The translations under genes were made by a program, and so were the position numbers. A stretch of DNA of 64,000 nucleotides from Sinorhizobium meliloti (GTDB taxonomy: Bacteria > Pseudomonadota > Alphaproteobacteria > Rhizobiales > Rhizobiaceae), in NCBI RefSeq assembly GCF_035610345.1, contig NZ_CP141214.1:776230-840229 (forward strand), given 5' to 3'. Under the pieces are notes generated by a model that was given only the letters and a program-made list of their open reading frames with translations, was not told the DNA's origin and searched no databases. Of this stretch, positions 55,880 through 64,000 are shown one piece after another (position 1 is the stretch's first letter; each line of letters opens with the position of its first letter).

Positions 55880-56884
55880 ATGAGTTTTAATCTCCGAAAC
55901 CGCTCGCTTCTAACCGTGCAGGACTACACACCGCGGGAGTTTCGTTACCTCGTGGATCTCGCTCGTGATCTGAAGCGCGCCAAATATGCGCGCACCGAAC
56001 AAGAGCACCTGAAAGGCAAGGAAATCTGCCTGATCTTCGAAAAGACCTCGACGCGTACGCGATGCGCCTTCGAAGTGGCCTGTTCCGATCAAGGCGCCAA
56101 TGTCACCTATCTCGACCCTGCCGGCTCGCAGATTGGACACAAGGAGTCTTTCAAGGACACCGCGAGAGTCCTCGGCCGAATGTACGATGCCATCGAATAC
56201 CGCGGTGCCTCTCAGAGCGGCGTTGAAACTCTCGCAAAATATGCGGGTGTGCCCGTCTATAACGGTCTGACCGACGAATACCATCCAACGCAAATGATCG
56301 CCGACGTCCTGACGATGCGCGAGCATAGCGACAAGCCGATCAGCGAAATCAAGTACGCCTATATCGGCGACACCCGATCGAACATGGGTCATTCTCTGCT
56401 GATCGTCGGCTGCTTGATGGGTATGGATGTGCGCATTTGCGGTCCCCGATCTCTGTGGCCCTCGGAAGAATTTCAGACCATCGCGCAAGAACTTCAGGCT
56501 CAGTCCGGAGCGCGCCTGATGATCACGGATGATCCGAGGACTGCAGTGGAGGGAGTTGACTTCATTCACACGGATGTCTGGGTCTCGATGGGTGAGCCGA
56601 AGGAGGTCTGGAAAGAACGAATTGATTTGCTCACGCCTTATCAGGTCAATGCCGAGTTGATGGCAGCAAGCGGCAACCCGCAGACCAAGTTCATGCACTG
56701 CCTCCCGGCCTACCACGATACCGAGACCACTATCGGAAAACAGATCGCCAATGACTACGGGCTATCAAACGGTCTCGAGGTCACCGACGAGGTGTTCGAG
56801 TCGCAAGCGAACATCGCGTTTGAACAGGCCGAAAATCGCATGCACACGATCAAGGCACTGCTGGTTGCAACTCTGGGGGACTGA
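55880..56884 (+). CDS. arcB: Ornithine carbamoyltransferase, catabolic
   Basis: 334-residue enzyme converting citrulline and phosphate to ornithine and carbamoyl phosphate. The phosphate-binding STRTR is at 57-61 and the ornithine loop HCLP at 273-276 (MHCLPAYHD). It is in the arc operon, which favours the catabolic role over ArgF. The product ornithine is the substrate of the nearby SpeF and PotE. Length and motifs are normal. ATG 55880 follows TTGGAGCAAC. Confidence 0.94.
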   Translation: MSFNLRNRSLLTVQDYTPREFRYLVDLARDLKRAKYARTEQEHLKGKEICLIFEKTSTRTRCAFEVACSDQGANVTYLDPAGSQIGHKESFKDTARVLGRMYDAIEYRGASQSGVETLAKYAGVPVYNGLTDEYHPTQMIADVLTMREHSDKPISEIKYAYIGDTRSNMGHSLLIVGCLMGMDVRICGPRSLWPSEEFQTIAQELQAQSGARLMITDDPRTAVEGVDFIHTDVWVSMGEPKEVWKERIDLLTPYQVNAELMAASGNPQTKFMHCLPAYHDTETTIGKQIANDYGLSNGLEVTDEVFESQANIAFEQAENRMHTIKALLVATLGD

Positions 56885-56886
56885 CC

Positions 56887-57861
56887 ATGCGCGTCGTGAT
56901 CGCCTTAGGCGGGAATGCGCTCCTAAAACGAGGGGAGCCCATGACCGCCGAAACACAACGTCACAACATCAAGATTGCGGCCGAGGCCATCGCGCCGCTG
57001 GCCGCCGAACACCAGATCGTGGTTACTCATGGAAATGGACCGCAGGTCGGCCTGCTGGCCCTGCAGGGAGCCGCATACAAGCCCGAGGAGGCCTATCCGC
57101 TTGATATACTTGGAGCTGAGACGGAAGGCATGATCGGCTATATGCTGGAGCAGGAACTTGGAAACGTGCTCCCTTTCGAGGTGCCGCTGGCAACAATCCT
57201 CACAATGGTTGAGGTCGATGGTAACGATCCCGGATTCCAGAACCCCACCAAATTTGTCGGCCCGGTCTACGAGGCAAGCGAAGCTGGCGAGCTTCATCAG
57301 CAGAAAGGGTGGGCATTCAAGCAGGACGGGAATAAATGGCGCCGCGTCGTAGCGTCGCCGCTTCCCAGACGGATCTTTGAACTTCGACCTATCCGGTGGC
57401 TTCTCGACAAAGGAGCGGTTGTCATCTGCGCCGGCGGCGGCGGTATTCCGACGATGTATGAGCGGGGCAAGGAACGGACATTGATTGGCGTGGAAGCGGT
57501 CATCGACAAGGATCTCTGTTCAGCCCTTCTTGCCCGGGACATTGGAGCAGATCTGCTCATAATGGCGACCGACGCGGACGCTGTTTTTACCGGCTGGGGA
57601 ACCCCGGAACAGAAGGCAATCTTCAAGACGAATCCCCGCCGGATAAGCGAGTTCTCGTTCCCCGCCGGGTCCATGGGACCCAAGGTCGAGGCCGCCTGTC
57701 ATTTTGTCAATGCAACCGGGCATGCTGCAGCGATAGGTGCGTTGGCCGACATCCCGGCAATGGTGCGTGCAGAGCGAGGCACCATCATAAACTCATCATT
57801 CCCTGACATCACGTGGCATGTCGAGGTTCCGGTTCCTGGTCCAGTCTCCGGTCCAGTCTAG
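56887..57861 (+). CDS. arcC: Carbamate kinase
   Basis: 324-residue enzyme transferring phosphate from carbamoyl phosphate to ADP, making ATP. Family motifs are [14 protein letters not shown] at the start, [28 protein letters not shown] and MATDADAV, indicating a complete amino-acid-kinase fold. It begins 2 bp after arcB, so coupled expression is likely. The C-terminus has an unusual Pro/Gly/Val-rich tail ([12 protein letters not shown]). With arcA and arcB it gives one ATP per arginine. Confidence 0.95.
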   Translation: MRVVIALGGNALLKRGEPMTAETQRHNIKIAAEAIAPLAAEHQIVVTHGNGPQVGLLALQGAAYKPEEAYPLDILGAETEGMIGYMLEQELGNVLPFEVPLATILTMVEVDGNDPGFQNPTKFVGPVYEASEAGELHQQKGWAFKQDGNKWRRVVASPLPRRIFELRPIRWLLDKGAVVICAGGGGIPTMYERGKERTLIGVEAVIDKDLCSALLARDIGADLLIMATDADAVFTGWGTPEQKAIFKTNPRRISEFSFPAGSMGPKVEAACHFVNATGHAAAIGALADIPAMVRAERGTIINSSFPDITWHVEVPVPGPVSGPV

Positions 57862-57917
57862 GATTGTTTGCGCATAGTCGAGGTGTGGGAAGAGCGATTG
57901 CCTTCAAGAGGTGACGG

Positions 57918-58463
57918 ATGAAGGTGGAAATCGAAAGGAAGTTTCGGATCCTCGACGAGGGCTGGCGTGCGCAGGCTTCGGCGTCGTCGGAGCTTCGCCA
58001 GGGCTACATCGTTATGACAAAAAAACGCGTTGTGCGCGTCAGAACAATTGATGGTGCCGGAGCGGTCCTGACGGTAAAAATCCGCACCAGATCCGGTCGA
58101 CGCGAGGAATATGAGTACGTGATCCCGTACGATGACGCGACAAGAATGCTTGATCACGCCCTCTGTACAATAGATAAGACGCGTCATGAGGTCGAGTATC
58201 GAGGCTTTCGGTGGGAGATAGACGTCTATCACGCTATGCAAGAAGGCTTGATCATTGCAGAGGTTGAGCTCTCAGCTTCGACAGATGAGCCACCTCTGCC
58301 GCCGTGGCTTGGCCCCGAGATCACTGGAAACCCCAAATATTCAAATCGGGTACTTGCGAAGAAGGGTGCTGCTGCGCATACCGATTTTCCCGATGTCGGC
58401 CGCAGTGGTGAACGCCTGCTGACAACTATGCGGCGAGACGTGATTTTCCGTCCTTTTGACTGA
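57918..58463 (+). CDS. CYTH-domain (inorganic triphosphatase-like) protein
   Basis: 181-residue CYTH protein. The diagnostic ExExK is E4-I-E-R-K8, followed by alternating charged strands (KKRVVRVRTIDGAGAVLTVKIRTRS, listed in part) of the tunnel fold. Family members hydrolyse tripolyphosphate or act on thiamine triphosphate or nucleoside triphosphates. It follows arcC by 56 bp with AGAGGTGACGG before ATG and may be read with the arc operon. A role with the ATP-generating arc pathway is speculative. Confidence 0.82.
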   Translation: MKVEIERKFRILDEGWRAQASASSELRQGYIVMTKKRVVRVRTIDGAGAVLTVKIRTRSGRREEYEYVIPYDDATRMLDHALCTIDKTRHEVEYRGFRWEIDVYHAMQEGLIIAEVELSASTDEPPLPPWLGPEITGNPKYSNRVLAKKGAAAHTDFPDVGRSGERLLTTMRRDVIFRPFD

Positions 58464-58478
58464 AAGTGGAGCAAGGAC

Positions 58479-58955
58479 ATGGCTGAAAAACGAGACATCG
58501 ACCCGAATGCGACACCTCCGAGCGCCAAGGACCTGCGCATGCAGCTTCTTCAGCGAGAGATGGAGGAAGTGGAGAAGGAGCGGAAGTTCAAAACGCTGCA
58601 GGAGCAGAAGTTAACTGACTTCGCCGAAAAATTCCTTGAAGAGCACGTGACGCCAGAGGAGGTTGCCGTGGTGCGCCGCCTGGTAGCAAACGCTGTTCGA
58701 GACGGAAAGTTCGAGGCGATGGTTTACAGCTTCCCCTCGGATCTTTGCACCGACAGCGGGCGTGCGATAAACAGTGCTGACCGGGACTGGCCACAGACTC
58801 TCCAGGGTAAGGCGAAGGAGTTCTTTGAGCGATATCAAAAATTTGGCAAGCCCCAGGGCTTCAAGCTCAAAGCCATGATTATCAATTTTCCAGGCGGTAT
58901 GCCGGGCGACATCGGCTTCTTTCTGAACTGGGCTCCTGACGACGTCTCTGGATGA
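58479..58955 (+). CDS. Hypothetical coiled-coil protein
   Basis: 158-residue cytoplasmic protein without a recognised family. Residues about 18-60 form a strong predicted coiled coil (LRMQLLQREMEEVEKERKFK, continued). The rest (YSFPSDLCTDSGRAINSADR; AMIINFPGGMPGDIGFFLNW) is globular and resembles conserved small rhizobial proteins. It is 15 bp after the CYTH gene and likely co-transcribed with it. I cannot assign a function. Confidence 0.75.
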   Translation: MAEKRDIDPNATPPSAKDLRMQLLQREMEEVEKERKFKTLQEQKLTDFAEKFLEEHVTPEEVAVVRRLVANAVRDGKFEAMVYSFPSDLCTDSGRAINSADRDWPQTLQGKAKEFFERYQKFGKPQGFKLKAMIINFPGGMPGDIGFFLNWAPDDVSG

Positions 58956-59007
58956 AATCTGCGACTCTGGTCCAGCCTCCAGCCAACAGTAATTTTGGAT
59001 CGGGCCT

Positions 59008-60705
59008 CTAGGCCGTCACGCTCAAGGCATCACCGTTGAACGCGCGTAGAGCATCTTCGATACCTTCAAAGATCATCTCGGAACCGATTTTGTCGATTAC
59101 GCCAGCACGCGAGAGCATGGCACGGGCGTCGGTGTGCAACTCAGCAAGCCCAAGTGCAATCCCTCGATTCTTCAGATCCGCATGGACTTCCTCCAGCATG
59201 ATGGTCGCCGTGCTGTCGATTTGCGGTATGGCACTCGCGTCGATGACCAGCCAGCGAGTGTCCGCGGGCAGCTCGTCGGCGATCACGCGAAGGCGTTCCT
59301 GAACATGGTCGGTATTGTAGAAGAGAAGACTGCCCTGGATCATGCAAATAGTGAGGCCGAACACCGGACGCGCTGCCGGAGCGCGATGGAGCTTGTAGAA
59401 ACCGTCGCGCCCGGGAATCCGGCCTAGAAGGGCGTCGTGGGGGAACATGCTCTTTTGAAGAATGTAAACGAGGGTTGCCGCAATCGCTATGATCACGCCA
59501 TTCAGAACACCCAACCCGATCGGCCCCCACATGGCTATCAGCGCAAATATGAACTCAATCCGGCTGACGCGCCAAATCTGCTTCAAGGCGGCGATATCGA
59601 TAAGGCTCAGTGCGGTCGCTGCCAGGATCGCGCCCAGTGCCGGGATAGGCAGAATCCGCAGAATGTCTCCGAAGAAAAGCACTGTCGACATAAGTGCCGC
59701 TGCCGCGACAAGGCTCGCTACCTGCGATCGGCCTCCCACAAGTAGATTCACTGCAGTTCGGGAATCGGAGGCTGTTACCGGAAAGGCTCCGAAGAGGCCG
59801 GCAGCTATGTTCGCAGCACCGAATCCGGTAAGTTCGCGATTTGGATCGACGTGGTGGCCGGCTTTGGCGCCGAAGCTGCGGGCTGCAATGATGCCAGACC
59901 CGAAACTGACGAGAAAAATGGCTGCACCGCCCAGCAGTAATGGCTGAAGGTGAATATTGCCGATGCTGGGCATTGCCAATGGGGGAAGTGCACCAGGGAT
60001 ATCGCCGACGATTGCTATTCGGTGAGTTTCGAAATCGAACATTGCGGAAAGCAGGACTGCCAGGACAACGACGAGAATCGGGCCTGGGATAGGCGAATGC
60101 ATGGCACGGGAGGCCTGCAGCAGTGCGAATGAGGCCAGTGCCAGAAAGAGTGAGGGCAGATGAACCGATCCGATCTTTTGCACAAGCTCAAGAACGGGGC
60201 CGATCAGGCCTTCGGACGCGACCTCGATACCGGTAAAGCGACCAATCTGACCGATCAGAATCGACAGAGAAATGCCGGCGAAAAAGCCTGTCAGAATGGG
60301 ACGTGAGAGAAAGGTCGCGAGGACGCCCAGTCGGATTGCGCGGGCAATCAGGCAGAGCGTTCCGACGACGAGCGCCAATAGCGCCGCCACCGCAACGCGA
60401 TCAGCCGTGACACCGGGTGCCGCAAAGATCGTCGTCAAGACCGCTGCCAGCACGGTCATGGTGGCTGCATCCGGACCGACGATGAGCTGACGCGAAGGCC
60501 CAAAAAACGCGTAGGCCACCAACGGGGCGATGCTTGCGTAAAGTCCAGTTTCGGGCGGAAGGCCAGCAATGGCCGGATAGGCGATGGCGCTCGGCAGTCC
60601 CACAGCAGCGATTGCCAGCCCGGCGGAGACGTCACTGCGCAGCCATGCCGGCCGGTAGCCGTCCAGACCTGCGAGGAGGGGTAAACGGGGGAGGGCCAAC
60701 GGCAT
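59008..60705 (-). CDS. SulP-family anion transporter with STAS domain
   Basis: 565-residue transporter. About 10-14 hydrophobic segments, including LAIAAVGLPSAIAYPAIAGLPPETGLYAS (listed in part), the SulP signature area, precede a C-terminal STAS domain (about 440-560: WLVIDASAIPQIDSTATIMLEE). The family carries sulfate, bicarbonate, chloride or dicarboxylates; the ion is not readable. ATG 60705 follows AGGAAGC. It is 15 bp after the HlyD gene in the same direction, so co-transcription is likely. Confidence 0.9.
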   Translation of the reverse strand: MPLALPRLPLLAGLDGYRPAWLRSDVSAGLAIAAVGLPSAIAYPAIAGLPPETGLYASIAPLVAYAFFGPSRQLIVGPDAATMTVLAAVLTTIFAAPGVTADRVAVAALLALVVGTLCLIARAIRLGVLATFLSRPILTGFFAGISLSILIGQIGRFTGIEVASEGLIGPVLELVQKIGSVHLPSLFLALASFALLQASRAMHSPIPGPILVVVLAVLLSAMFDFETHRIAIVGDIPGALPPLAMPSIGNIHLQPLLLGGAAIFLVSFGSGIIAARSFGAKAGHHVDPNRELTGFGAANIAAGLFGAFPVTASDSRTAVNLLVGGRSQVASLVAAAALMSTVLFFGDILRILPIPALGAILAATALSLIDIAALKQIWRVSRIEFIFALIAMWGPIGLGVLNGVIIAIAATLVYILQKSMFPHDALLGRIPGRDGFYKLHRAPAARPVFGLTICMIQGSLLFYNTDHVQERLRVIADELPADTRWLVIDASAIPQIDSTATIMLEEVHADLKNRGIALGLAELHTDARAMLSRAGVIDKIGSEMIFEGIEDALRAFNGDALSVTA

Positions 60706-60720
60706 GCTGGGGCTTCCTGA

Positions 60721-61950
60721 TCAGTGTCCCGTCAGAACGAGCGTTTGGACAGGCAGCAGCAGCGCCTGCAGCCGCAGGATCATGGCATGCACCAGTCCAA
60801 GCGCATCCACCATATGAAGGAAGAGCCAGCGGGGCGTGCTTACGTTTCCGTGGGTCAGTTCGTCATGATTGCTCGTGTAGGCATTGGCGATGCAGTTACT
60901 TCCTGGCGGAATGCCGGTGAACTGGTCTTCATAGAGTGGTTCCAGGAAGCTGGTCAGCGTTCCGGGCCTGGCCATCTGCTGCACGTCTACGAGCTGATCC
61001 GCGGGCCGGACCTGGCCAGCGGCAATAACGTCCTGGACCTCGGTCACGACCATTGGAATGATGGTAAAGGGCTTCCCGATACACGTGACTTCGGCAATCA
61101 TCCCCGGTTTCAGGACCTGAGCCTCGATCTGTCCGAACCCTGCTATCAACCCTACGCGGCGATCCTCGGGAATCAGGATCCCGGCCGAGCGGATCATCGG
61201 ATTGACGATATCGCCAGGTCTCAGAGCGAACTGTTGAACCATTCCGGCGGTTCCAGCGCGCACGACAGTCTTGTCCAATTCCACCTGCGCCTGGGCAAGT
61301 GCAGCTTCGGCGCTTGCCTTCTGTGCCGGCAGGAGCGACGCGATTTTCGTTTGCAAAGTCTGCTTGTTGGAAACGGCGGCGGCGAGCGCGCCTTCTCGGC
61401 TGTTTACCGCCACTTGGCGTCTCTCGATTTCACGCTTTGCGACCACGTTCGGATTGCGCCGATTGAGCTCAACCTGTGTCTCGTATTCGTCCACGGCCTG
61501 CTGGTAGGCGCCCTCTGCCTGGGCGATCAAACCGTCTGCCGCCACCAGCTCCGTTTGTGCCACCGCCGACTCGGCATCCAGTTCAGAAACACGCCGGCGA
61601 GCGGTTTCCAGCGCCGCCTCCTGTCCCGTGCTGTCGAGGCGAAATAGGGGGGCACCAGCGGCAACCTTCTCATTCGTGCCAACGAAAACTTCCGCAACGC
61701 GGCCATTCGCCTCGGGCAATATGGTAACCGTGCGGAACACCGCTGTGACGTTTTTGGTGGAAGGATGATAGTAGAAGATGAGGGTGATCAGGGAAAGTGT
61801 AAGGATCACACAGGCCGTAATGCCCCAGCGCAGCTCAAACCACATGGAATAGAGATTGATCTCGCGGCCGAGCCTCTTGCCCTGGGCATAGCGGCGGAAA
61901 AGAAAGTCCGGAAAGATCGTGAGCAGGGAGCAGATCATGAACTCAAGCAT
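60721..61950 (-). CDS. HlyD-family membrane-fusion protein
   Basis: 409-residue periplasmic adaptor. One N-terminal helix (about 44-62, WGITACVILTLSLITLIFYY), a lipoyl-type segment (TVTILPEANGRVAEVFVGTNEKVAAGAPLFRLD, listed in part), a long coiled-coil hairpin (AALETARRRVSELDAESAVA ... AEAALAQAQVELDKTVVRA) and a beta-barrel are visible. In classical systems it bridges an inner-membrane pump to an outer channel. No ABC or MFS exporter is adjacent; a SulP gene follows and a small membrane protein precedes it by 3 bp. Confidence 0.9.
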   Translation of the reverse strand: MLEFMICSLLTIFPDFLFRRYAQGKRLGREINLYSMWFELRWGITACVILTLSLITLIFYYHPSTKNVTAVFRTVTILPEANGRVAEVFVGTNEKVAAGAPLFRLDSTGQEAALETARRRVSELDAESAVAQTELVAADGLIAQAEGAYQQAVDEYETQVELNRRNPNVVAKREIERRQVAVNSREGALAAAVSNKQTLQTKIASLLPAQKASAEAALAQAQVELDKTVVRAGTAGMVQQFALRPGDIVNPMIRSAGILIPEDRRVGLIAGFGQIEAQVLKPGMIAEVTCIGKPFTIIPMVVTEVQDVIAAGQVRPADQLVDVQQMARPGTLTSFLEPLYEDQFTGIPPGSNCIANAYTSNHDELTHGNVSTPRWLFLHMVDALGLVHAMILRLQALLLPVQTLVLTGH

Positions 61951-61953
61951 GGC

Positions 61954-62442
61954 TTATCCCCTCCGCTCCGAAAGGTTGTTGTCGCTAGACGAAACTTCAT
62001 TTTCTACCGGTACCCACGGAGGTTCTGTCGGCACGGTGCGCGGCTTGACCACTGGTTCGAGGCCGGTTGGGTGGGCCTCGGCTGAAGAGGAGGAGGCGTC
62101 CCGAGCAGCAATCGATCGGAGCGAGTCGGCAATCGAAGCCATCGGACTGGAGAAATCAGGAAACTCGATCATTGCCAGTAGCAGGGCAGCGATCCAGAAG
62201 AGGTGGTTATGCGTAAACAGTGCAATCAGGGCGAGTACCGCGACCAGCTGTAGTTTGCCCTTGCTCGCCCCGTGAGCCATGTGTTCGGGAAGCGCGTGGA
62301 GGCGTAAGTATAAGACGCCGATGAGGAGTATCAGAAGCAGGACGAAGACGGTCATTATATTGAATAGAATATCCGTCTCCCCGGGTGCGGTGATGAACGC
62401 AGGCAAATGATTAACTGCCGCTGGGTGCACGGACTCTGCCAT
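61954..62442 (-). CDS. Small membrane protein, partner of the HlyD gene
   Basis: 162-residue protein with two hydrophobic stretches (about 27-48, LFNIMTVFVLLLILLIGVLYL and about 65-92, LVAVLALIALFTHNHLFWIAALLL, in part) and a hydrophilic Pro/Ser-rich tail. No family recognised. Its stop is 3 bp before the HlyD start, the arrangement of small inner-membrane partners of HlyD/DUF-type adaptor pairs. It probably forms a unit with the two following genes. A palindrome lies 58 bp upstream of its start. Confidence 0.7.
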   Translation of the reverse strand: MAESVHPAAVNHLPAFITAPGETDILFNIMTVFVLLLILLIGVLYLRLHALPEHMAHGASKGKLQLVAVLALIALFTHNHLFWIAALLLAMIEFPDFSSPMASIADSLRSIAARDASSSSAEAHPTGLEPVVKPRTVPTEPPWVPVENEVSSSDNNLSERRG

Positions 62443-62499
62443 TTGCGCTCTCCTCCGGAGACGACGTCTTTTCAGACGTACACGTATTACCGCAGAGCT

Positions 62500-62537
62500 T
62501 CAATTGCTGCATGTTTCGAGAAACATGCAGCAATTGA
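62500..62537. repeat. 38-bp near-perfect palindrome
   Basis: Eighteen-base arms (62500-62517 and 62520-62537) are exact inverse complements around only 2 bases (GA), with TGCTGCATGTTTC in the left arm. It sits 58 bp before the start of the minus-strand membrane gene and 468 bp before the AI-2E gene. No T-run follows. A regulator operator, an RNA hairpin or a mobile palindromic element are all possible. Confidence 0.75.
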
Positions 62538-63004
62538 GATGTTCCTGCTGCAGAATAATTTTAACTCGATAAGCAAAGGGCCGGTCAAACGCTTTCGTAT
62601 CTCCACAATGATACGCGAAAAGGGGTGACTGGCAATGACTCGCGTCAATCGCCGAGCACTTCCGAGCTCATAATGTTAGGAATCGAAGAGCTGCCCTGAG
62701 TGTCGGAACGCGCGGCATTTTTCGTACCCGCGGCGGCGACGGGATTGTCTTCGAAATGCGAAGAATCGATTCACGCGAATGCTGGATGCGTATCCTACGG
62801 TATTTTACTGTGGCTTCCTCAGAGGGGGCGTTACAATCGAAGCATCGTTCTCCACGCTTTCTTCACGCACTATCGCGAAATGAGTTGCAGCAGACCTCAG
62901 CGGCCGTGCATAGGAGGGCCGCTTGCAAAGATGCATGTGCGCGATGATGCAACTTAGGGGAGCGACGAAGAGAGACCGCACAGGCAGGTGGAAGAGGCGA
63001 AAGA
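62538..63004. other. Non-coding stretch upstream of the AI-2E gene
   Basis: About 470 bp with no supported gene. It must carry the rightward promoter of the AI-2E gene. An imperfect ATGAC-N4-GTCAA site (62635-62648) is present but too weak to call. Confidence 0.4.
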
Positions 63005-64000
63005 ATGGCTGAGGATCAGCCTCACAAGGACGCTGGGAGTACCGGCCGACCTGACGAGCCATCAATAGAAGCGAGGATTACGGATATCGCCCGAATCGGG
63101 GTGGTCGTGCTTTTCGCCTATTGGTCGCTTACCCTTGTCGCTCCGTTCGCCATCATTATCATCTGGGCGATAATTTTGACTGTTGCTCTCTATCCGCTAT
63201 ATCAGGAGCTTAGCGTCTTGCTTGGCCAACGCGTTCGATTGGCCGCGGCCTTGATCACATTTGTCAGTCTCGTGATCATCGTAGGCCCGCTTGCAGCTAT
63301 TGCTTTTAACTTCGCTGAAGGTGTGCAGACGCTTTTCACCAGATTGAGCGAGGGTTCCTCCCTGGTGCCACTGCCCACGGAAAATGTCAAAAGCTGGCCA
63401 CTCATCGGTGAGCGCGTTTTTGAGGCCTGGAGCCTTGCCTCTGTCAATCTTGAATCGGCAGTGAAGCGCTTTGAACCATCGTTGCTGCATGTTGGGAGCG
63501 TCGTCCTAAGCAAAGTTGCCAGCGTCGGCGTTGGCCTGTTGAGCTTCGTGGCGTCCGTGCTCGTGGCAGGCTTTCTTTTCGGGTCCGGTGCGCGCTTTGC
63601 CGAAAACGTGCAAGGCTTCGCTCGCAGAATGGGTGGGAATAGGGGCGTGGGTTTTGTGCAGCTCGCGGCGGCCACTATCCGTAATGTGGCGCGTGGAGTA
63701 ATCGGTGTCGCGCTGTTGCAGGCGTTTCTTTGCGCACTGATCTTAAGCCTGTTTAGCGCACCAGCGCCTGGGATGGTGGCGTTTGTCGTGCTGATCCTAT
63801 GCATTGTTCAAATCGGGCCAGCGCTTGCTTTGTTGCCTGTCATGATTTGGGCCTGGACAGAGTTGAATCCGGCCGCTGCAGCACTACTCACGCTCTTGTT
63901 GATCCCTCTGATCCTCATCGACAACGTGATGAAGCCGGTGTTGGTGGCTCGCGGACTTTCGACTCCGACTCTCGTAATTCTTCTCGGTGTGCTTGGAGGT
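63005..64000 (+). CDS. AI-2E family transporter/permease, 3' end cut
   Basis: At least 332 residues of an AI-2E (PerM/YdiK-like) membrane protein. ATG 63005 follows GGCGAAAG. Several hydrophobic segments (VVVLFAYWSLTLVAPFAIIIIWAIILT, in part; LSFVASVLVAGFLFG; FVVLILCIVQIGPALALLP) and the C-terminal signature LLIPLILIDNVMKPVLVARGL are visible. The frame is open through 64000, with the final helix likely beyond the edge. Substrate is unknown: some members export signals or ions, and the family name is historical. It is divergent from the HlyD/SulP set. Confidence 0.85.
   Translation, partial: MAEDQPHKDAGSTGRPDEPSIEARITDIARIGVVVLFAYWSLTLVAPFAIIIIWAIILTVALYPLYQELSVLLGQRVRLAAALITFVSLVIIVGPLAAIAFNFAEGVQTLFTRLSEGSSLVPLPTENVKSWPLIGERVFEAWSLASVNLESAVKRFEPSLLHVGSVVLSKVASVGVGLLSFVASVLVAGFLFGSGARFAENVQGFARRMGGNRGVGFVQLAAATIRNVARGVIGVALLQAFLCALILSLFSAPAPGMVAFVVLILCIVQIGPALALLPVMIWAWTELNPAAAALLTLLLIPLILIDNVMKPVLVARGLSTPTLVILLGVLGG

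Noticed and set aside
62635..62648. ATGAC-N4-GTCAA, resembling a CRP/FNR-family half-consensus
   Set aside because: One mismatch, no suitably spaced -10 element; weaker than the three boxes accepted.

Overview
The window looks like a replicon of a nodule-type alphaproteobacterium, most likely Sinorhizobium/Ensifer and probably a symbiotic-megaplasmid region. This is inferred from gene content: napEFDABC without napGH, arcABC beside Orn/Arg decarboxylases, FixK/FNR-type boxes, an Atu4866-family protein, and rhizobial-style palindromic intergenic repeats. GC content is high throughout. I see no rRNA, tRNA, CRISPR array, replication origin or insertion sequence. The genes at both ends (1 and 64000) are cut by the window edge.

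Layout. 1-3748 (minus): a molybdenum aldehyde oxidoreductase operon (paoABC type), divergent from a small methyltransferase that is preceded by a perfect 13+13 bp inverted repeat. 4.7-7.4 kb: a small exported Atu4866-family protein, an SDR divergent from a LysR regulator, and a two-TM K+-channel-like protein. 7.6-12.2 kb (minus): a complete four-gene archaic (Csu-type) chaperone-usher pilus operon. 12.5-16.3 kb: UvrD-type helicase, glutathione transferase, ANT(3'')-like nucleotidyltransferase. 16.5-24.2 kb: a sugar ABC transporter operon (binding protein, two permeases, ATPase) ending in a Gfo/Idh/MocA-aldo/keto reductase fusion, divergent from a ROK repressor. 24.4-35.3 kb: a membrane diguanylate cyclase, an SH3 protein with an Arg/Asp tail, a class B plus class A penicillin-binding protein pair divergent from an AmpR-like LysR regulator, and an OYE/RidA pair divergent from another LysR regulator. 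35.6-36.3 kb: an antitoxin with a frameshifted toxin.

36.5-58.9 kb is a low-oxygen, arginine-centred region. It holds periplasmic nitrate reductase (napEFDABC); an AdiC-like permease; a cation-diffusion-facilitator relative; arginine decarboxylase, ornithine decarboxylase and putrescine/ornithine antiporter in overlapping order; an orphan amino-acid-binding protein; a three-gene exported set (small protein, DUF3300, DUF2950); and arcABC followed by a CYTH-domain protein and a coiled-coil protein. Three FNR/FixK-type boxes (44226, 54275, 54377) lie about 41.5 bp from plausible starts, each with a -10-like hexamer at the right distance. They would place the decarboxylases, the exported set and arcABC under one oxygen-responsive regulator. 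Together these genes could turn arginine into ATP (deiminase route) and into putrescine and agmatine (proton-consuming decarboxylation and exchange) while nitrate acts as electron sink.

59-64 kb: a SulP transporter, a HlyD-type membrane-fusion protein and a small membrane protein on the minus strand, then a 38-bp near-perfect palindrome and an AI-2E-family permease running off the end.
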